Positions 1 to 7,163 of a stretch of DNA of 64,000 nt are shown here, piece by piece. The translations under genes were made by a program, and so were the position numbers. The notes under the pieces are model-generated. The model saw only the letters and a program-made list of their open reading frames with translations. It was not told the origin of the DNA and did not search any database. Origin of the DNA: Alsobacter metallidurans (GTDB lineage Bacteria; Pseudomonadota; Alphaproteobacteria; Rhizobiales; Beijerinckiaceae); the NCBI RefSeq assembly GCF_014636935.1, contig NZ_BMES01000003.1, positions 186,001-250,000 of the forward strand. Reading direction: 5' to 3'. Position 1 is the stretch's first letter, and every line of letters begins with the position of its first letter.

Positions 1-212
1 TGGTCCTTGTCGCGCATCGCGAGCCCGAGCGTCCGGAAACGACCGGCTGGGTCGCGTTCCTCCACCAGGCGGGAGAGTTCGCTGTCCGGCTGCAAGGCGC
101 CGCGCTTCACGGCGTCCACATAGTCGGCCGCCAGATCACGGAACGGACGCCCACGATTGGCTTGCGGGCGGGTCGCTTGAACTGCCTGCGGATCGAACTT
201 GCGGTTGGGCAT
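1..212 (-). CDS. Hypothetical protein, N-terminal part (runs off left edge)
   Basis: An ATG at 212, preceded by GGAG eight bases upstream, opens a frame that stays open to the window edge (about 70 residues). The visible protein is charged and starts MPNRKFDPQ; it contains no motif that I recognise. It lies downstream of, and on the same strand as, the sctX-sctY-sctV trio with an 88-base gap, so it could be the next gene of a type III secretion operon. In Yersinia the position after lcrD is taken by lcrR, but I see no resemblance. The function is unknown. Confidence 0.55.
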   Translation of the reverse strand, partial: MPNRKFDPQAVQATRPQANRGRPFRDLAADYVDAVKRGALQPDSELSRLVEERDPAGRFRTLGLAMRDKD

Positions 213-300
213 CACGGTTCTCCGATGCCGCATGATGACGCAAAGGCGACCCGGAGAAGATCCGCGCCGGGCGCCGAGGCGCCTACGTAGAAGCGCCCCG

Positions 301-2397
301 TCATGCCACAGACCTCAGCTCGCCCCGGGGCTCCGCCACGAGCGTGCCAACCGGCTGGCACGTGAACTCCGGCGCGATTTCCTGGAACGATAGAACCGCG
401 AAGCCCACATCGTGGGAGCGCAGGTAATGGGCGAGATGACGCCGAAGGTCGACCGCCGTCACCACCACGGGCGGCGGAGCGGCAGGATCTTCCGGCCGCA
501 CGATGGTCTCGATCTGCTCGAGAAGCGTATTGGACAGCCGGCTCGACATCATCAAAAACACGCCCGACTCGGTCATGCGCAACGACTCGCGCAGCTGCTG
601 CTCCAGGCCGGGCTCGACCACGTAGGCGGGCAGCACACGGCTGGCGTCTGCGATCTGGTCACAGATCTGCCTCCGCATCGCGCGCCTTACGTGCTCGGCC
701 AGCACGGCCGCATCGGTTTCGCGCTGTCCCCACTCGGCAAGCGCCTCGAAAAAGGTCTGGGCGGGGACGAGCGGAACCTGCTCGCCGGCGAGCCGGCGCA
801 TCACGTCCAGCATGCGCGGCATCGGCACGGCGTTGCCGGCCTGCTCGGCCAGGCGCGGATGCGAGGTGCGCAACTCGGCGAACAGCGCATGCGCCTCCTC
901 GAAGCCGAGCGTCAGGGCGGACTGCGCCTTCAAGTGCTCCACGCCAGCATGCGCGAGGAGGTCCTCGAACGAGATGAGGCGCAAGCCGGCGTCGATCAGG
1001 CGCGCCGCCTCCGCGCTGTCGACCCAGAAGCCGTGCGGCCGCCGCCAGCCGCGGGCCAGGGGGCGACGCGGCGCCCCCGCGGCGTCGAGGATGGCGGCGT
1101 CGCCTTCCAGCACGGTCGCGTCCGCCGCAACGGCTTCGGCGAAAAGCGCCACGCCATCAAACAGCACCTTCACGGTGTCGGGAGGGAGCTCGTCGGCGAG
1201 TTCGATCCCGAAGCGCGGCGTTTGAACGCCGAGCCGCCGGCGGCACGCGTCCATGCGGGCGTCGCGGGCCTGCGCGAAGGCCCGCCCATCGAGCCGCCCG
1301 AACGCGTTTGCGCCGAGCCGGATCGCGAGGCGCTCATGAGGATGCGAATCCGCGGAGGGCGTCGGTTCGGCGTCCGTGGCGCCGTCCGCCGTGCGGCCGC
1401 GCGACGCGCCGGAGCGTCGGCCCGGCGCCTTGCCGGGCATGAACCACGCGACCCAGATCAGGACGCCGCCGAATGCAAAGAACAACAGCGCCGGAAACCC
1501 CGGCACGAGCCCGATCGCCGACACGACCACGCCGGCCGCCCCGATGCTGCGCTGGCTGCCCGCGAGCTCCGCCGCGATGTCGCCGCCCAGGTCGGCCCCG
1601 CCCTCCGTGGTGACGCGGGTCACGATCGCGCCCGCGCAGAGCGCCAGCAGCAGCGCCGGGATCTGCGCCACCAGACCGTCGCCGATGGTCAGCAGCGAGT
1701 AGGTGGACGCGGCTTGGCCGAGCGGCATGCCCTTCTGGAAGGCCCCGATCGCGATGCCGCCGACGAGGTTCACGACCACGATGAGCAGGCCCGCGATGGC
1801 GTCGCCCTTCACGAACTTCATCGCGCCGTCCATGGCGCCAAAGAACTGGTTCTCCTTGTCGAGATTGCGCCGCCGCTCGCGCGCCTCGGCCGGATCGATG
1901 TCGCCGGCGCGCAGCTCCGCGTCGATGCTCATCTGCCGGCCCGGCAAGGCGTCGAGCACGAAACGGGCCGCCACCTCGGCGACGCGCTCGGCGCCCTTCG
2001 TGATCACCACGAACTGCACGATCGTGATGATCAGGAAGATCACCAGTCCGACCACCAGGTTGCCGCCGGTCACGAAGTTGCCAAAGGTGGCCACGATGTC
2101 GCCGCCGTCGGCCTCGGTCAGGATCGTCCGCGTGGTCGAGATCGAGATCGACAGCCGGAACGTCGTGGCGATCAGGATCACGGCCGGAAAGGTCGAAAAG
2201 CTGGTCGGGCGCTCGATGTAGAGCGCCACCATCAGGATCACCATTGTCATCGTGATGTTGAGCCCGATCAGGACGTCGAGCATCAACGTCGGCATCGGGA
2301 TGATCATCACCAGCACGGCGGTGAGCAGGATCGCGATCAGGGCGACGTCCTGCCGGCCGCGCATGCGGTGGAGGGTGCGGGTGAGAAACGCCATCAT
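301..2397 (-). CDS. sctV: Type III secretion export-gate protein SctV (FlhA/LcrD/YscV family)
   Basis: A 698-residue member of the FHIPEP family, which forms the nonameric inner-membrane export gate of type III secretion. The N-terminal half is a multi-helix membrane domain (about residues 15-330) with the family signature RLSISISTTR. The C-terminal half (about 365-690) is the cytoplasmic substrate and chaperone docking domain. The phrases TFGNFVTGGNLVVG and NQFFGAMDGAMKFVKGDA resemble Yersinia LcrD more than flagellar FlhA (which has FGEFVVGGNPAVG and FYGAMDGASKFVRG), so I call it the injectisome protein. Its ATG overlaps the stop of the upstream gene by four bases (ATGA). A flagellar FlhA remains possible, but no flagellar gene is nearby. 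Confidence 0.85.
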   Translation of the reverse strand: MMAFLTRTLHRMRGRQDVALIAILLTAVLVMIIPMPTLMLDVLIGLNITMTMVILMVALYIERPTSFSTFPAVILIATTFRLSISISTTRTILTEADGGDIVATFGNFVTGGNLVVGLVIFLIITIVQFVVITKGAERVAEVAARFVLDALPGRQMSIDAELRAGDIDPAEARERRRNLDKENQFFGAMDGAMKFVKGDAIAGLLIVVVNLVGGIAIGAFQKGMPLGQAASTYSLLTIGDGLVAQIPALLLALCAGAIVTRVTTEGGADLGGDIAAELAGSQRSIGAAGVVVSAIGLVPGFPALLFFAFGGVLIWVAWFMPGKAPGRRSGASRGRTADGATDAEPTPSADSHPHERLAIRLGANAFGRLDGRAFAQARDARMDACRRRLGVQTPRFGIELADELPPDTVKVLFDGVALFAEAVAADATVLEGDAAILDAAGAPRRPLARGWRRPHGFWVDSAEAARLIDAGLRLISFEDLLAHAGVEHLKAQSALTLGFEEAHALFAELRTSHPRLAEQAGNAVPMPRMLDVMRRLAGEQVPLVPAQTFFEALAEWGQRETDAAVLAEHVRRAMRRQICDQIADASRVLPAYVVEPGLEQQLRESLRMTESGVFLMMSSRLSNTLLEQIETIVRPEDPAAPPPVVVTAVDLRRHLAHYLRSHDVGFAVLSFQEIAPEFTCQPVGTLVAEPRGELRSVA

Positions 2398-2861
2398 CGG
2401 CCGGACCGCCGCAACTGCACGAATTGCGCAAAGGCTTCGACGCCCTCGCCGAACCGCCGCAGCGCCGTCATCATGCGCGCCCGCCGCAGCTGGAAGCCCG
2501 CCGTGGCTGCCTCACGGCCGGCCGCCGCCTCGTAGGCCATATGCGCAGCATGCGCGGTTTCGCCGTCGCCCGTCGCCAGGAAGGCTTCCGACAAAAGCCT
2601 GAGGCTCTGCGCGTCGCCGGGCGCCAGCCGCACCGTGAGCTGCAGCATCGCCAACGCCTCGGCGGGCTTGCCGTAGCGGATCTGGTGGGCCGCAAGGGCG
2701 TTCAGCAGGCGGATATCGGCCTCCGCGAGCGCGAGCGGGCGCACGGCCGACTGGGGCGGCGCACCGAAGCCGTCCGCCCGGTCGAAGGCGGGCGGGATCA
2801 AGGTGGAAGGTCGCGGCCGGGACGGCGCGCCCAAGCCGGCGAAGCGGGCCGTCATGGTCAT
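2394..2861 (-). CDS. TPR protein, probable SctY/YscY-type type III secretion chaperone
   Basis: A 155-residue protein with a variable proline-rich first 45 residues, then about 105 residues of helix-turn-helix repeats. Segments such as AAHQIRYGKPAEALAML and LSEAFLATGDGETAHAAH read as tetratricopeptide repeats. In Ysc-type systems the small TPR chaperone YscY is encoded between yscX and the export gate gene yscV (lcrD), and it binds both products. Here the gene has the same place, overlapping its neighbours by four bases on each side. Size and architecture fit YscY plus an N-terminal extension. The name rests on gene order and TPR pattern, not on a sequence search. Confidence 0.6.
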   Translation of the reverse strand: MTMTARFAGLGAPSRPRPSTLIPPAFDRADGFGAPPQSAVRPLALAEADIRLLNALAAHQIRYGKPAEALAMLQLTVRLAPGDAQSLRLLSEAFLATGDGETAHAAHMAYEAAAGREAATAGFQLRRARMMTALRRFGEGVEAFAQFVQLRRSGR

Positions 2862-3253
2862 TGCTCCCCGGTCACCAGGGCGTCGGCCGCCGTGATCACG
2901 AGGCGCATGCGGCGCAGAACCTCCCGCACTGCTTCCGCGCCCATGTCCACGGACTGGCTCTCCTGCGGGGACGCGCCAAGGCGAGACAAGGTGATTTCAA
3001 TGCGCGACAGGTCGGCGATCAGCGCGTCGGCCGGGCGGGCGAGGGGCGCGAGGTCGGCCGCGATGAGCCTGACGCTCTCGACGGGAGCCTCGGCGCTCGG
3101 CGTGAACCGCTTTTGCGCGGCCGGCGCGACCGCCGTGACCGGGAGCTCCCGCCAGGGCTGCGCCGGGCGGGCCTGCGGCTCAAACGCGCCCGCGCGAATG
3201 CGGTCCGGCGTCGATCCGCGCTCGGCAGATTTCGCAGCATCCCAGCGTGACAC
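2858..3253 (-). CDS. Probable SctX/YscX-like type III secretion protein
   Basis: A 131-residue protein starting at GTG 3253, with GGAGG six bases upstream. The first 75 residues are disordered-looking and rich in Ala, Pro and Arg; the last 55 are predicted helical (DALIADLSRIEITLSRLG and EAVREVLRRMRLVI). YscX of Yersinia is about 120 residues, has a helical C terminus bound by YscY, and is encoded first in the yscX-yscY-yscV order seen here. ATGA overlaps indicate translational coupling of all three genes. Sequence similarity to YscX is too weak to judge by eye, so the assignment is by position, size and shape. Confidence 0.45.
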   Translation of the reverse strand: MSRWDAAKSAERGSTPDRIRAGAFEPQARPAQPWRELPVTAVAPAAQKRFTPSAEAPVESVRLIAADLAPLARPADALIADLSRIEITLSRLGASPQESQSVDMGAEAVREVLRRMRLVITAADALVTGEQ

Positions 3254-3439
3254 GGACGACCTCCTCGATGAGCGAAGAATGACATCCGCTAGCTTTTGGA
3301 TTGCTTAAGGATACGGAGACTCCGCCCGGCATGGTGAATGGTCGGTTAACGAGGCTACGCAGATCTCAGTGTTCCGCTCGGATGGCGGTCAGGGCTCACG
3401 CTTGCGATGAACAACGATCCTAGAACCGGAACCACCGCG

Positions 3440-3787
3440 ATGAGCATAACCATCCAGGGCCAGGGCCGCACGAGCGCGCCCGGCCCGCTTTCGGCAGGAG
3501 GCGGCTCAGCCGAGTTCGCCGAAGCCCTGCGGGCGAGGCGCGAAGCCGCGGCCCAGCCTTCGGGACGCGAGGCCATTCAGCAGCGGCCCCGCGATCCGCA
3601 AACTTCGATCATCGGGCTGATTTCCACGCCCGCGAACCCGCCGCGCGAAAAGTTGGTCAGCTGCGGGGCGCACCGCCCCGGCGAGCGCCTCCCAGGTGCG
3701 CTGGTGCGGATCGTGGCCGAGCCGCCGACACCCAGGTTGATCGGGGGGCCCTGCGCCGACGTGGCCCCCATCATCGGACGCTACTGA
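3440..3787 (+). CDS. Small hypothetical protein divergent from the sctX-Y-V trio
   Basis: A 115-residue frame with strongly GC-biased third codon positions, as in neighbouring genes, starting MSITIQGQGR and ending at TGA 3785. An in-frame upstream ATG at 3407 would add 11 residues, but the CCGGAA before 3440 favours the shorter form. The protein is rich in Arg, Pro, Ala and Gly and has no membrane segment or signal peptide. I recognise no domain. It is transcribed away from the type III cassette and ends in a strong terminator, so it is a single-gene unit. Confidence 0.5.
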   Translation: MSITIQGQGRTSAPGPLSAGGGSAEFAEALRARREAAAQPSGREAIQQRPRDPQTSIIGLISTPANPPREKLVSCGAHRPGERLPGALVRIVAEPPTPRLIGGPCADVAPIIGRY

Positions 3788-3826
3788 CTTCTCTCCCTGA
3801 TCGTCCTCGCCCTCCGGGCGTTGCGC

Positions 3827-3861
3827 CGCCGCTTCGGGTGATCCCGCAGCGGCGTTTTTTT
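3827..3861 (+). terminator. Rho-independent terminator after the small divergent gene
   Basis: Arms CGCCGCT (3827-3833) and AGCGGCG (3848-3854) pair perfectly. An inner CGGG/CCCG stem continues the hairpin, and seven T residues follow. It sits about 40 bases after the stop at 3787 and works for plus-strand transcription. Confidence 0.85.
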
Positions 3862-3918
3862 GTCTGGCTGCTCGGACCCCTTTCGAAACGCCGTGTCGGC
3901 GCGCCGGGCGCCAACGCA

Positions 3919-3947
3919 GAAAGGGCGGCCGCATCGCGACCGCCCTT
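3919..3947 (-). terminator. Likely terminator of the DUF1521-like gene
   Basis: AAGGGCGG (3921-3928) pairs with CCGCCCTT (3940-3947), and read on the minus strand the hairpin is followed by a short TTTCT tract. It lies just downstream of the minus-strand stop at 3970. The T tract is weak. Confidence 0.55.
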
Positions 3948-3969
3948 CAGAGTTGAGGCTTGAGAGAGG

Positions 3970-5283
3970 TTAGTGGGCCTTGACGCCCTTCTCGGCCTTG
4001 TCGACGTCACCCTGGGTGACGGTCTTGCCGTTCAGGTCCCAGCCGCCCTTCTTTTCCTTGACGGTCACGCCGTCGTCGGTGGCCTTGTCGATCTGCCTGC
4101 CGTGGCCGGAGGTCGTGACCTTCACGTTGTCCTTGCCGTCATGGTTGCCGGCGAGGCCGGTCACCTGGATGGCCTTGTCGCCCTTGGTGATGGTCAGCTT
4201 GGACGAGTAGCTCACATGGTCGTTCTCGGAGGCCTTCTTGCCCTCGCCGTTCACGGTCCCGACCGTGATCTTGGTGCCGTCCTTCAGCTGGAAAGTAGAG
4301 TCCTTCTTGAAGTTCCAGTCATTCTTTCCGTCATTCTTGACGTCCACATGGGGGTCGCCCCAGACGCGGGTCACGTCGCCGGTGCAGTTGTTCTTCACAA
4401 GGAACTCTTCCTTGCTCTCGTCGAAGTTGATTGTGTAGTCCTTGCCGAGCTTGATCTCGCCCTTGCCGTCCTTCACCTCGCCCACAGACCACTTGTCATC
4501 GCAACCGGGCTTCGGCTGGACCGGCGGGCACACGACCACCGGAGGAGTGGTGGGGCAATCCACCGGCGGCTTGACGACCGGGGGCTTGGTGTCGATCGGC
4601 GGCTTCGGCTGGGTCGGCGGGCACACCACCACCGGCGGCTTCGGGCAGTCAACCGGGGGCTTGGTGTCGATCGGGGGCTTCGGCACGTCCACCGGGATCT
4701 TGCCGGGCGGGCAGTCGACCGGGGGATGCTTGATCGGCGGCTTGCAGTCGATCTGGCCGCCGTTCCAGTTGCCGCCGGGGTGACCCACACGCGGGTGATC
4801 CGGGGTCGGGCAGGGCGCGGGCTGGCGGGCGCAACCTCCGTCGCCGGCCACAGGCGAAGGCTGCGGGTTGTAGCCGCCCTGCTGGCCGCCATAAACGCCG
4901 TTCTGGCCGTAGCTGCGGCCCCATCCCTGCTGGTCGCCGATCTGCGACAGCGTGTTCTGGATGGAGTCGAGTTCGCTCTGCAGGCCCTTGATGACGCTGC
5001 CGGTGTCCGTCTGCCCCGAGCCGGACGTCGAGGCGCCGCTGTTGGCGGAGCCGCCGCTCGACCCGCAGCCGCCCTGGCCGCCGCCGAGCTGCGACACGAG
5101 CTGCTGCAGAAGCTTATCGATGTTCTTAAGCTCGCTCCGGATCTCGCTCAGGATGGAGCTGACGTTGCCCGACGAAGAAGTCGGGGCGCAGGTCGAAACC
5201 GAACGGTTGAATTCAGAACCGCTAACCCTGCTGCTAGCCGAGGCGTTGCTCGAATACTGCGCCGACTGAATGTTTCCCAACAT
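3970..5283 (-). CDS. Probable self-cleaving MIIA (DUF1521) domain protein with Pro-rich linker; candidate secreted effector
   Basis: A 437-residue protein with three regions. Residues 1-120 are Ser/Asn-rich with two short amphipathic helices (about 42-66 and 96-116) and no Sec signal, as in many type III substrates. Residues about 155-260 form a linker of near-repeats built from KPPVDCP and PPIDTKPP. Residues about 265-437 form a Lys/Asp-rich beta domain containing VWGDPHVDVKNDG, with the GDPH motif at 309-312. In rhizobial NopE proteins the DUF1521 domain, called metal-ion-inducible autocleavage (MIIA), cuts itself between Asp and Pro of GDPH when calcium is bound. The Asp-rich surroundings fit calcium binding. 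There are a dozen cysteines. AAGGGAG precedes the ATG by seven bases. The location beside sctX-Y-V supports, but does not prove, secretion by that system. Confidence 0.75.
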   Translation of the reverse strand: MLGNIQSAQYSSNASASSRVSGSEFNRSVSTCAPTSSSGNVSSILSEIRSELKNIDKLLQQLVSQLGGGQGGCGSSGGSANSGASTSGSGQTDTGSVIKGLQSELDSIQNTLSQIGDQQGWGRSYGQNGVYGGQQGGYNPQPSPVAGDGGCARQPAPCPTPDHPRVGHPGGNWNGGQIDCKPPIKHPPVDCPPGKIPVDVPKPPIDTKPPVDCPKPPVVVCPPTQPKPPIDTKPPVVKPPVDCPTTPPVVVCPPVQPKPGCDDKWSVGEVKDGKGEIKLGKDYTINFDESKEEFLVKNNCTGDVTRVWGDPHVDVKNDGKNDWNFKKDSTFQLKDGTKITVGTVNGEGKKASENDHVSYSSKLTITKGDKAIQVTGLAGNHDGKDNVKVTTSGHGRQIDKATDDGVTVKEKKGGWDLNGKTVTQGDVDKAEKGVKAH

Positions 5284-5353
5284 CGTAGTGCTCCCTTACC
5301 TGAAGACGTGGAGGATGCGTTGCTTCCTCATGTCCTTAACTTCTCATTCAGGA

Positions 5354-5368
5354 AGGTTTTCGAATAGC
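5354..5368 (-). promoter_or_regulatory. Weak tts-box-like element upstream of the DUF1521-like gene
   Basis: On the minus strand this reads GCTATTCGAAAACCT, an imperfect match to the GCTTTTCGAAAGCT core of the rhizobial TtsI-controlled tts box, about 70 bases upstream of the start codon. The rest of the box is not convincing. Confidence 0.2.
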
Positions 5369-5503
5369 CGCTCCGACTACAGAGAGCTGCGTAGACTACT
5401 TAACAACCGCAAGTTGTTCGTTGGCTGCAATTCTTGCGGCTGCACATGACGCAAGCGCCGGAATGCGCCATGATCCCGGCCCTCGGCCGCGCAAAGGCGA
5501 TCC

Positions 5504-6439
5504 ATGCTGCTGTCCTACGCCCAGAATCTGGAAGACATTCACCTCTCGCTCGCCTTTGCGGGCCAGGCGCAAGGGTTCTACATCGACGTAGGCGGCGGCC
5601 ACCCGACGGCCGACAACGTCAGCCAGTTCTTCTACGAGCGGGGGTGGCGCGGGATCGTGGCGGAGCCGCAAAACGAGCTGGCCGCGCTTTATCCCCGGCT
5701 TCGCCCGCGCGACGTCATCCACGAGGGCCTGATCGGCAGGGAGAACGGCGAAACCCGCTTCCACCAGGTGGAGCGCCTGCACGGCTTCTCGACCACCGTG
5801 GAGGAGCACGCCCGCGCGGCGGACGCTTTCGGGGCCGCCTACACCACCGTGGTGCTCCCCTGCGTGACGCTCGCCACCCTGTGCGAGCGCAACCACGTCA
5901 CCGCGATCGACTTCCTGAAGATCGACGTGGAAGGCGCCGAGGCGGACGTGCTAGCCGGCAATGACTGGGCAAGGTTTCGTCCGGCGGTTGTGGTGGCCGA
6001 AGCCGTAACGCCCGGCGCCGGGGAACGCGCTTGGGAGGCTTGGGAGCCGTTCTTGCTCGCGCAGGGCTACCGGTTCCGGCTCTTCGATACGCTTAACCGC
6101 TTCTATGTCGCGCACGAGCGGCCGGACATCTTCGAGCGCCTGCCCGCCGAACGGGTTGACTGGGGATCCGCGACGCACATGTACGAGATCGGCCGCGCGC
6201 CCGAGAACGCGCGGCATCCCGACCACGCACTTGCGGGCGTGCTTGCCAAAGGCTTTTGGGCCGACCTGCCGCATCTGGATGCGGACGCGCTCGCCCGGAT
6301 CCTCGTGCGCGGACGCGGCCTCGCCGCTACGCCCGACGCGCTCGCGGCGGCGCGCGCCGAAATCGACACGGACGCATTCCGCGCCGCAATGGGACGAATT
6401 GCGTGCGGGTACGACGGCGGACAGATCCACGACGGCTGA
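5504..6439 (+). CDS. FkbM family SAM-dependent methyltransferase
   Basis: A 311-residue protein with the FkbM methyltransferase pattern: the SAM-binding segment FYIDVGGGHP (about 25-34), and FLKIDVEGAEADVL (about 136-149), the hallmark motif of the family. FkbM enzymes usually O-methylate sugars, lipids or polyketides; the substrate here is not apparent. The start at 5504 has AAGG seven bases upstream. The last 100 residues are an Ala-rich extension beyond the core. Tandem stem-loops follow the stop codon. It is not obviously linked to the secretion genes. Confidence 0.85.
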   Translation: MLLSYAQNLEDIHLSLAFAGQAQGFYIDVGGGHPTADNVSQFFYERGWRGIVAEPQNELAALYPRLRPRDVIHEGLIGRENGETRFHQVERLHGFSTTVEEHARAADAFGAAYTTVVLPCVTLATLCERNHVTAIDFLKIDVEGAEADVLAGNDWARFRPAVVVAEAVTPGAGERAWEAWEPFLLAQGYRFRLFDTLNRFYVAHERPDIFERLPAERVDWGSATHMYEIGRAPENARHPDHALAGVLAKGFWADLPHLDADALARILVRGRGLAATPDALAAARAEIDTDAFRAAMGRIACGYDGGQIHDG

Positions 6440-6440
6440 G

Positions 6441-6479
6441 CCGGCCCGCAAGGGCCGGACGTCGGCCCACGAGGGCCGG
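6441..6479. repeat. Two tandem stem-loops after the FkbM gene
   Basis: CCGGCCC/GGGCCGG (6441-6458) and TCGGCCC/GGGCCGG (6462-6479) form adjacent seven-base stems with four-base loops, starting two bases after the stop codon. There is no T tract, so they may stabilise or end the transcript in a Rho-dependent way. Confidence 0.6.
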
Positions 6480-6499
6480 ACGCCGTGGGATCCGTGAAA

Positions 6500-6841
6500 T
6501 CAGCCGTTCGACAGGCGCCGACCCCGATCGTTCACCTCGATCTCCTCGATGATCTTAAGGATCATGCCGAGGCGTGCGATGTCGCCGGTCGTCATCTCGT
6601 CCATCTGCCGGCCGGCCACCGTCGCCAGATAGCTGTGATAAGCGTTGACGACCCGCGTAACTGCTTGCAAACGCTTGCTTTCCGCCAACAGCCCGCGGGG
6701 CATGTCGGAGGTCTGCTTGGCGTCTGCAAGCAACACCCGGCTCAGGCTGTCGAGTATGGCTGTATCGTTCGGCGCCGGACGCGGTGGAGCCGAAGTGACT
6801 ACTCCGTTTGGTGCTCCCGCGATCGCTGCAGCTTCGCCCAT
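6500..6841 (-). CDS. Small alpha-helical hypothetical protein
   Basis: A 113-residue protein starting at ATG 6841, with AGGGAG about eight bases upstream; a longer open frame upstream lacks a good ribosome site. The first 25 residues are Ala/Pro-rich. The rest looks like three or four helices, with hydrophobic heptads in LDSLSRVLLADAKQ, LQAVTRVVNAYHSYLA and LGMILKIIEEI. No membrane segment is seen. I do not recognise the family. Size and all-helical character would suit a secretion chaperone or small regulator, but that is speculation from its place near the type III genes. Confidence 0.55.
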   Translation of the reverse strand: MGEAAAIAGAPNGVVTSAPPRPAPNDTAILDSLSRVLLADAKQTSDMPRGLLAESKRLQAVTRVVNAYHSYLATVAGRQMDEMTTGDIARLGMILKIIEEIEVNDRGRRLSNG

Positions 6842-7163
6842 CGTAAGTCTCCCTCTGGAAAGACCCCCCGGCTGTACGAACTCGCTTGTAGTCTTTTCTT
6901 TCCATCCCTTAAAGACAAAAGTTAACGACTCGGCGCTGAGTCCGATTTCACCCCTCCGCAAATAGAGACCGAGGGCGCGATGAGTCGACCCGACGGTCTC
7001 AACTTTCTGCGCCGCATGGCCAGACTCATCGATAGATTCGGACCATGCGTTTGAGCTTTCAGGACCGGTCGATAGAGTCCCGCAAGACTCCGTGCACCAT
7101 GTACGGACGCCAACCTGTCTGGACACATCTGGAGGCCGGTGCGGCGGCCGGCGCGTCCCGTGC
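6842..7163. other. Intergenic region, no gene seen
   Basis: 322 bases between two minus-strand genes. The part next to 6841 is AT-richer (CTTTTCTTTCC, AAAGTTAACG) and probably holds the promoter of the small gene. I find no terminator or repeat. Confidence 0.5.

Noticed and set aside
301-2397. Calling the export-gate gene flagellar flhA
   Set aside because: Key phrases match LcrD/SctV better, the upstream genes look like sctX and sctY, and no flagellar gene is in view. The possibility is kept as an alternative in the entry.
412-2535. A plus-strand reading frame of about 700 codons opposite sctV
   Set aside because: It is the antisense of a clear membrane-protein gene and reads as low-complexity His/Arg/Ala sequence. 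GC-rich DNA gives many such shadows here (also opposite the TRAP, tex and GMC genes).
3254-3370. GGAAC...CGTT on the minus strand upstream of sctX as an EcfG promoter
   Set aside because: The spacer is 19 bases, outside the accepted 16-17.
3430-3459. A hrp-box-like GGAACC-N16-CCATCCA near the small divergent gene
   Set aside because: It has a mismatch in the -10 part and overlaps the preferred start codon, so it could not drive that gene. HrpL-type control is also not expected in this group.
3506-3934. A minus-strand 142-codon frame opposite the small gene at 3440
   Set aside because: The plus-strand frame has better codon bias and a matching terminator, and the minus frame runs through that terminator.
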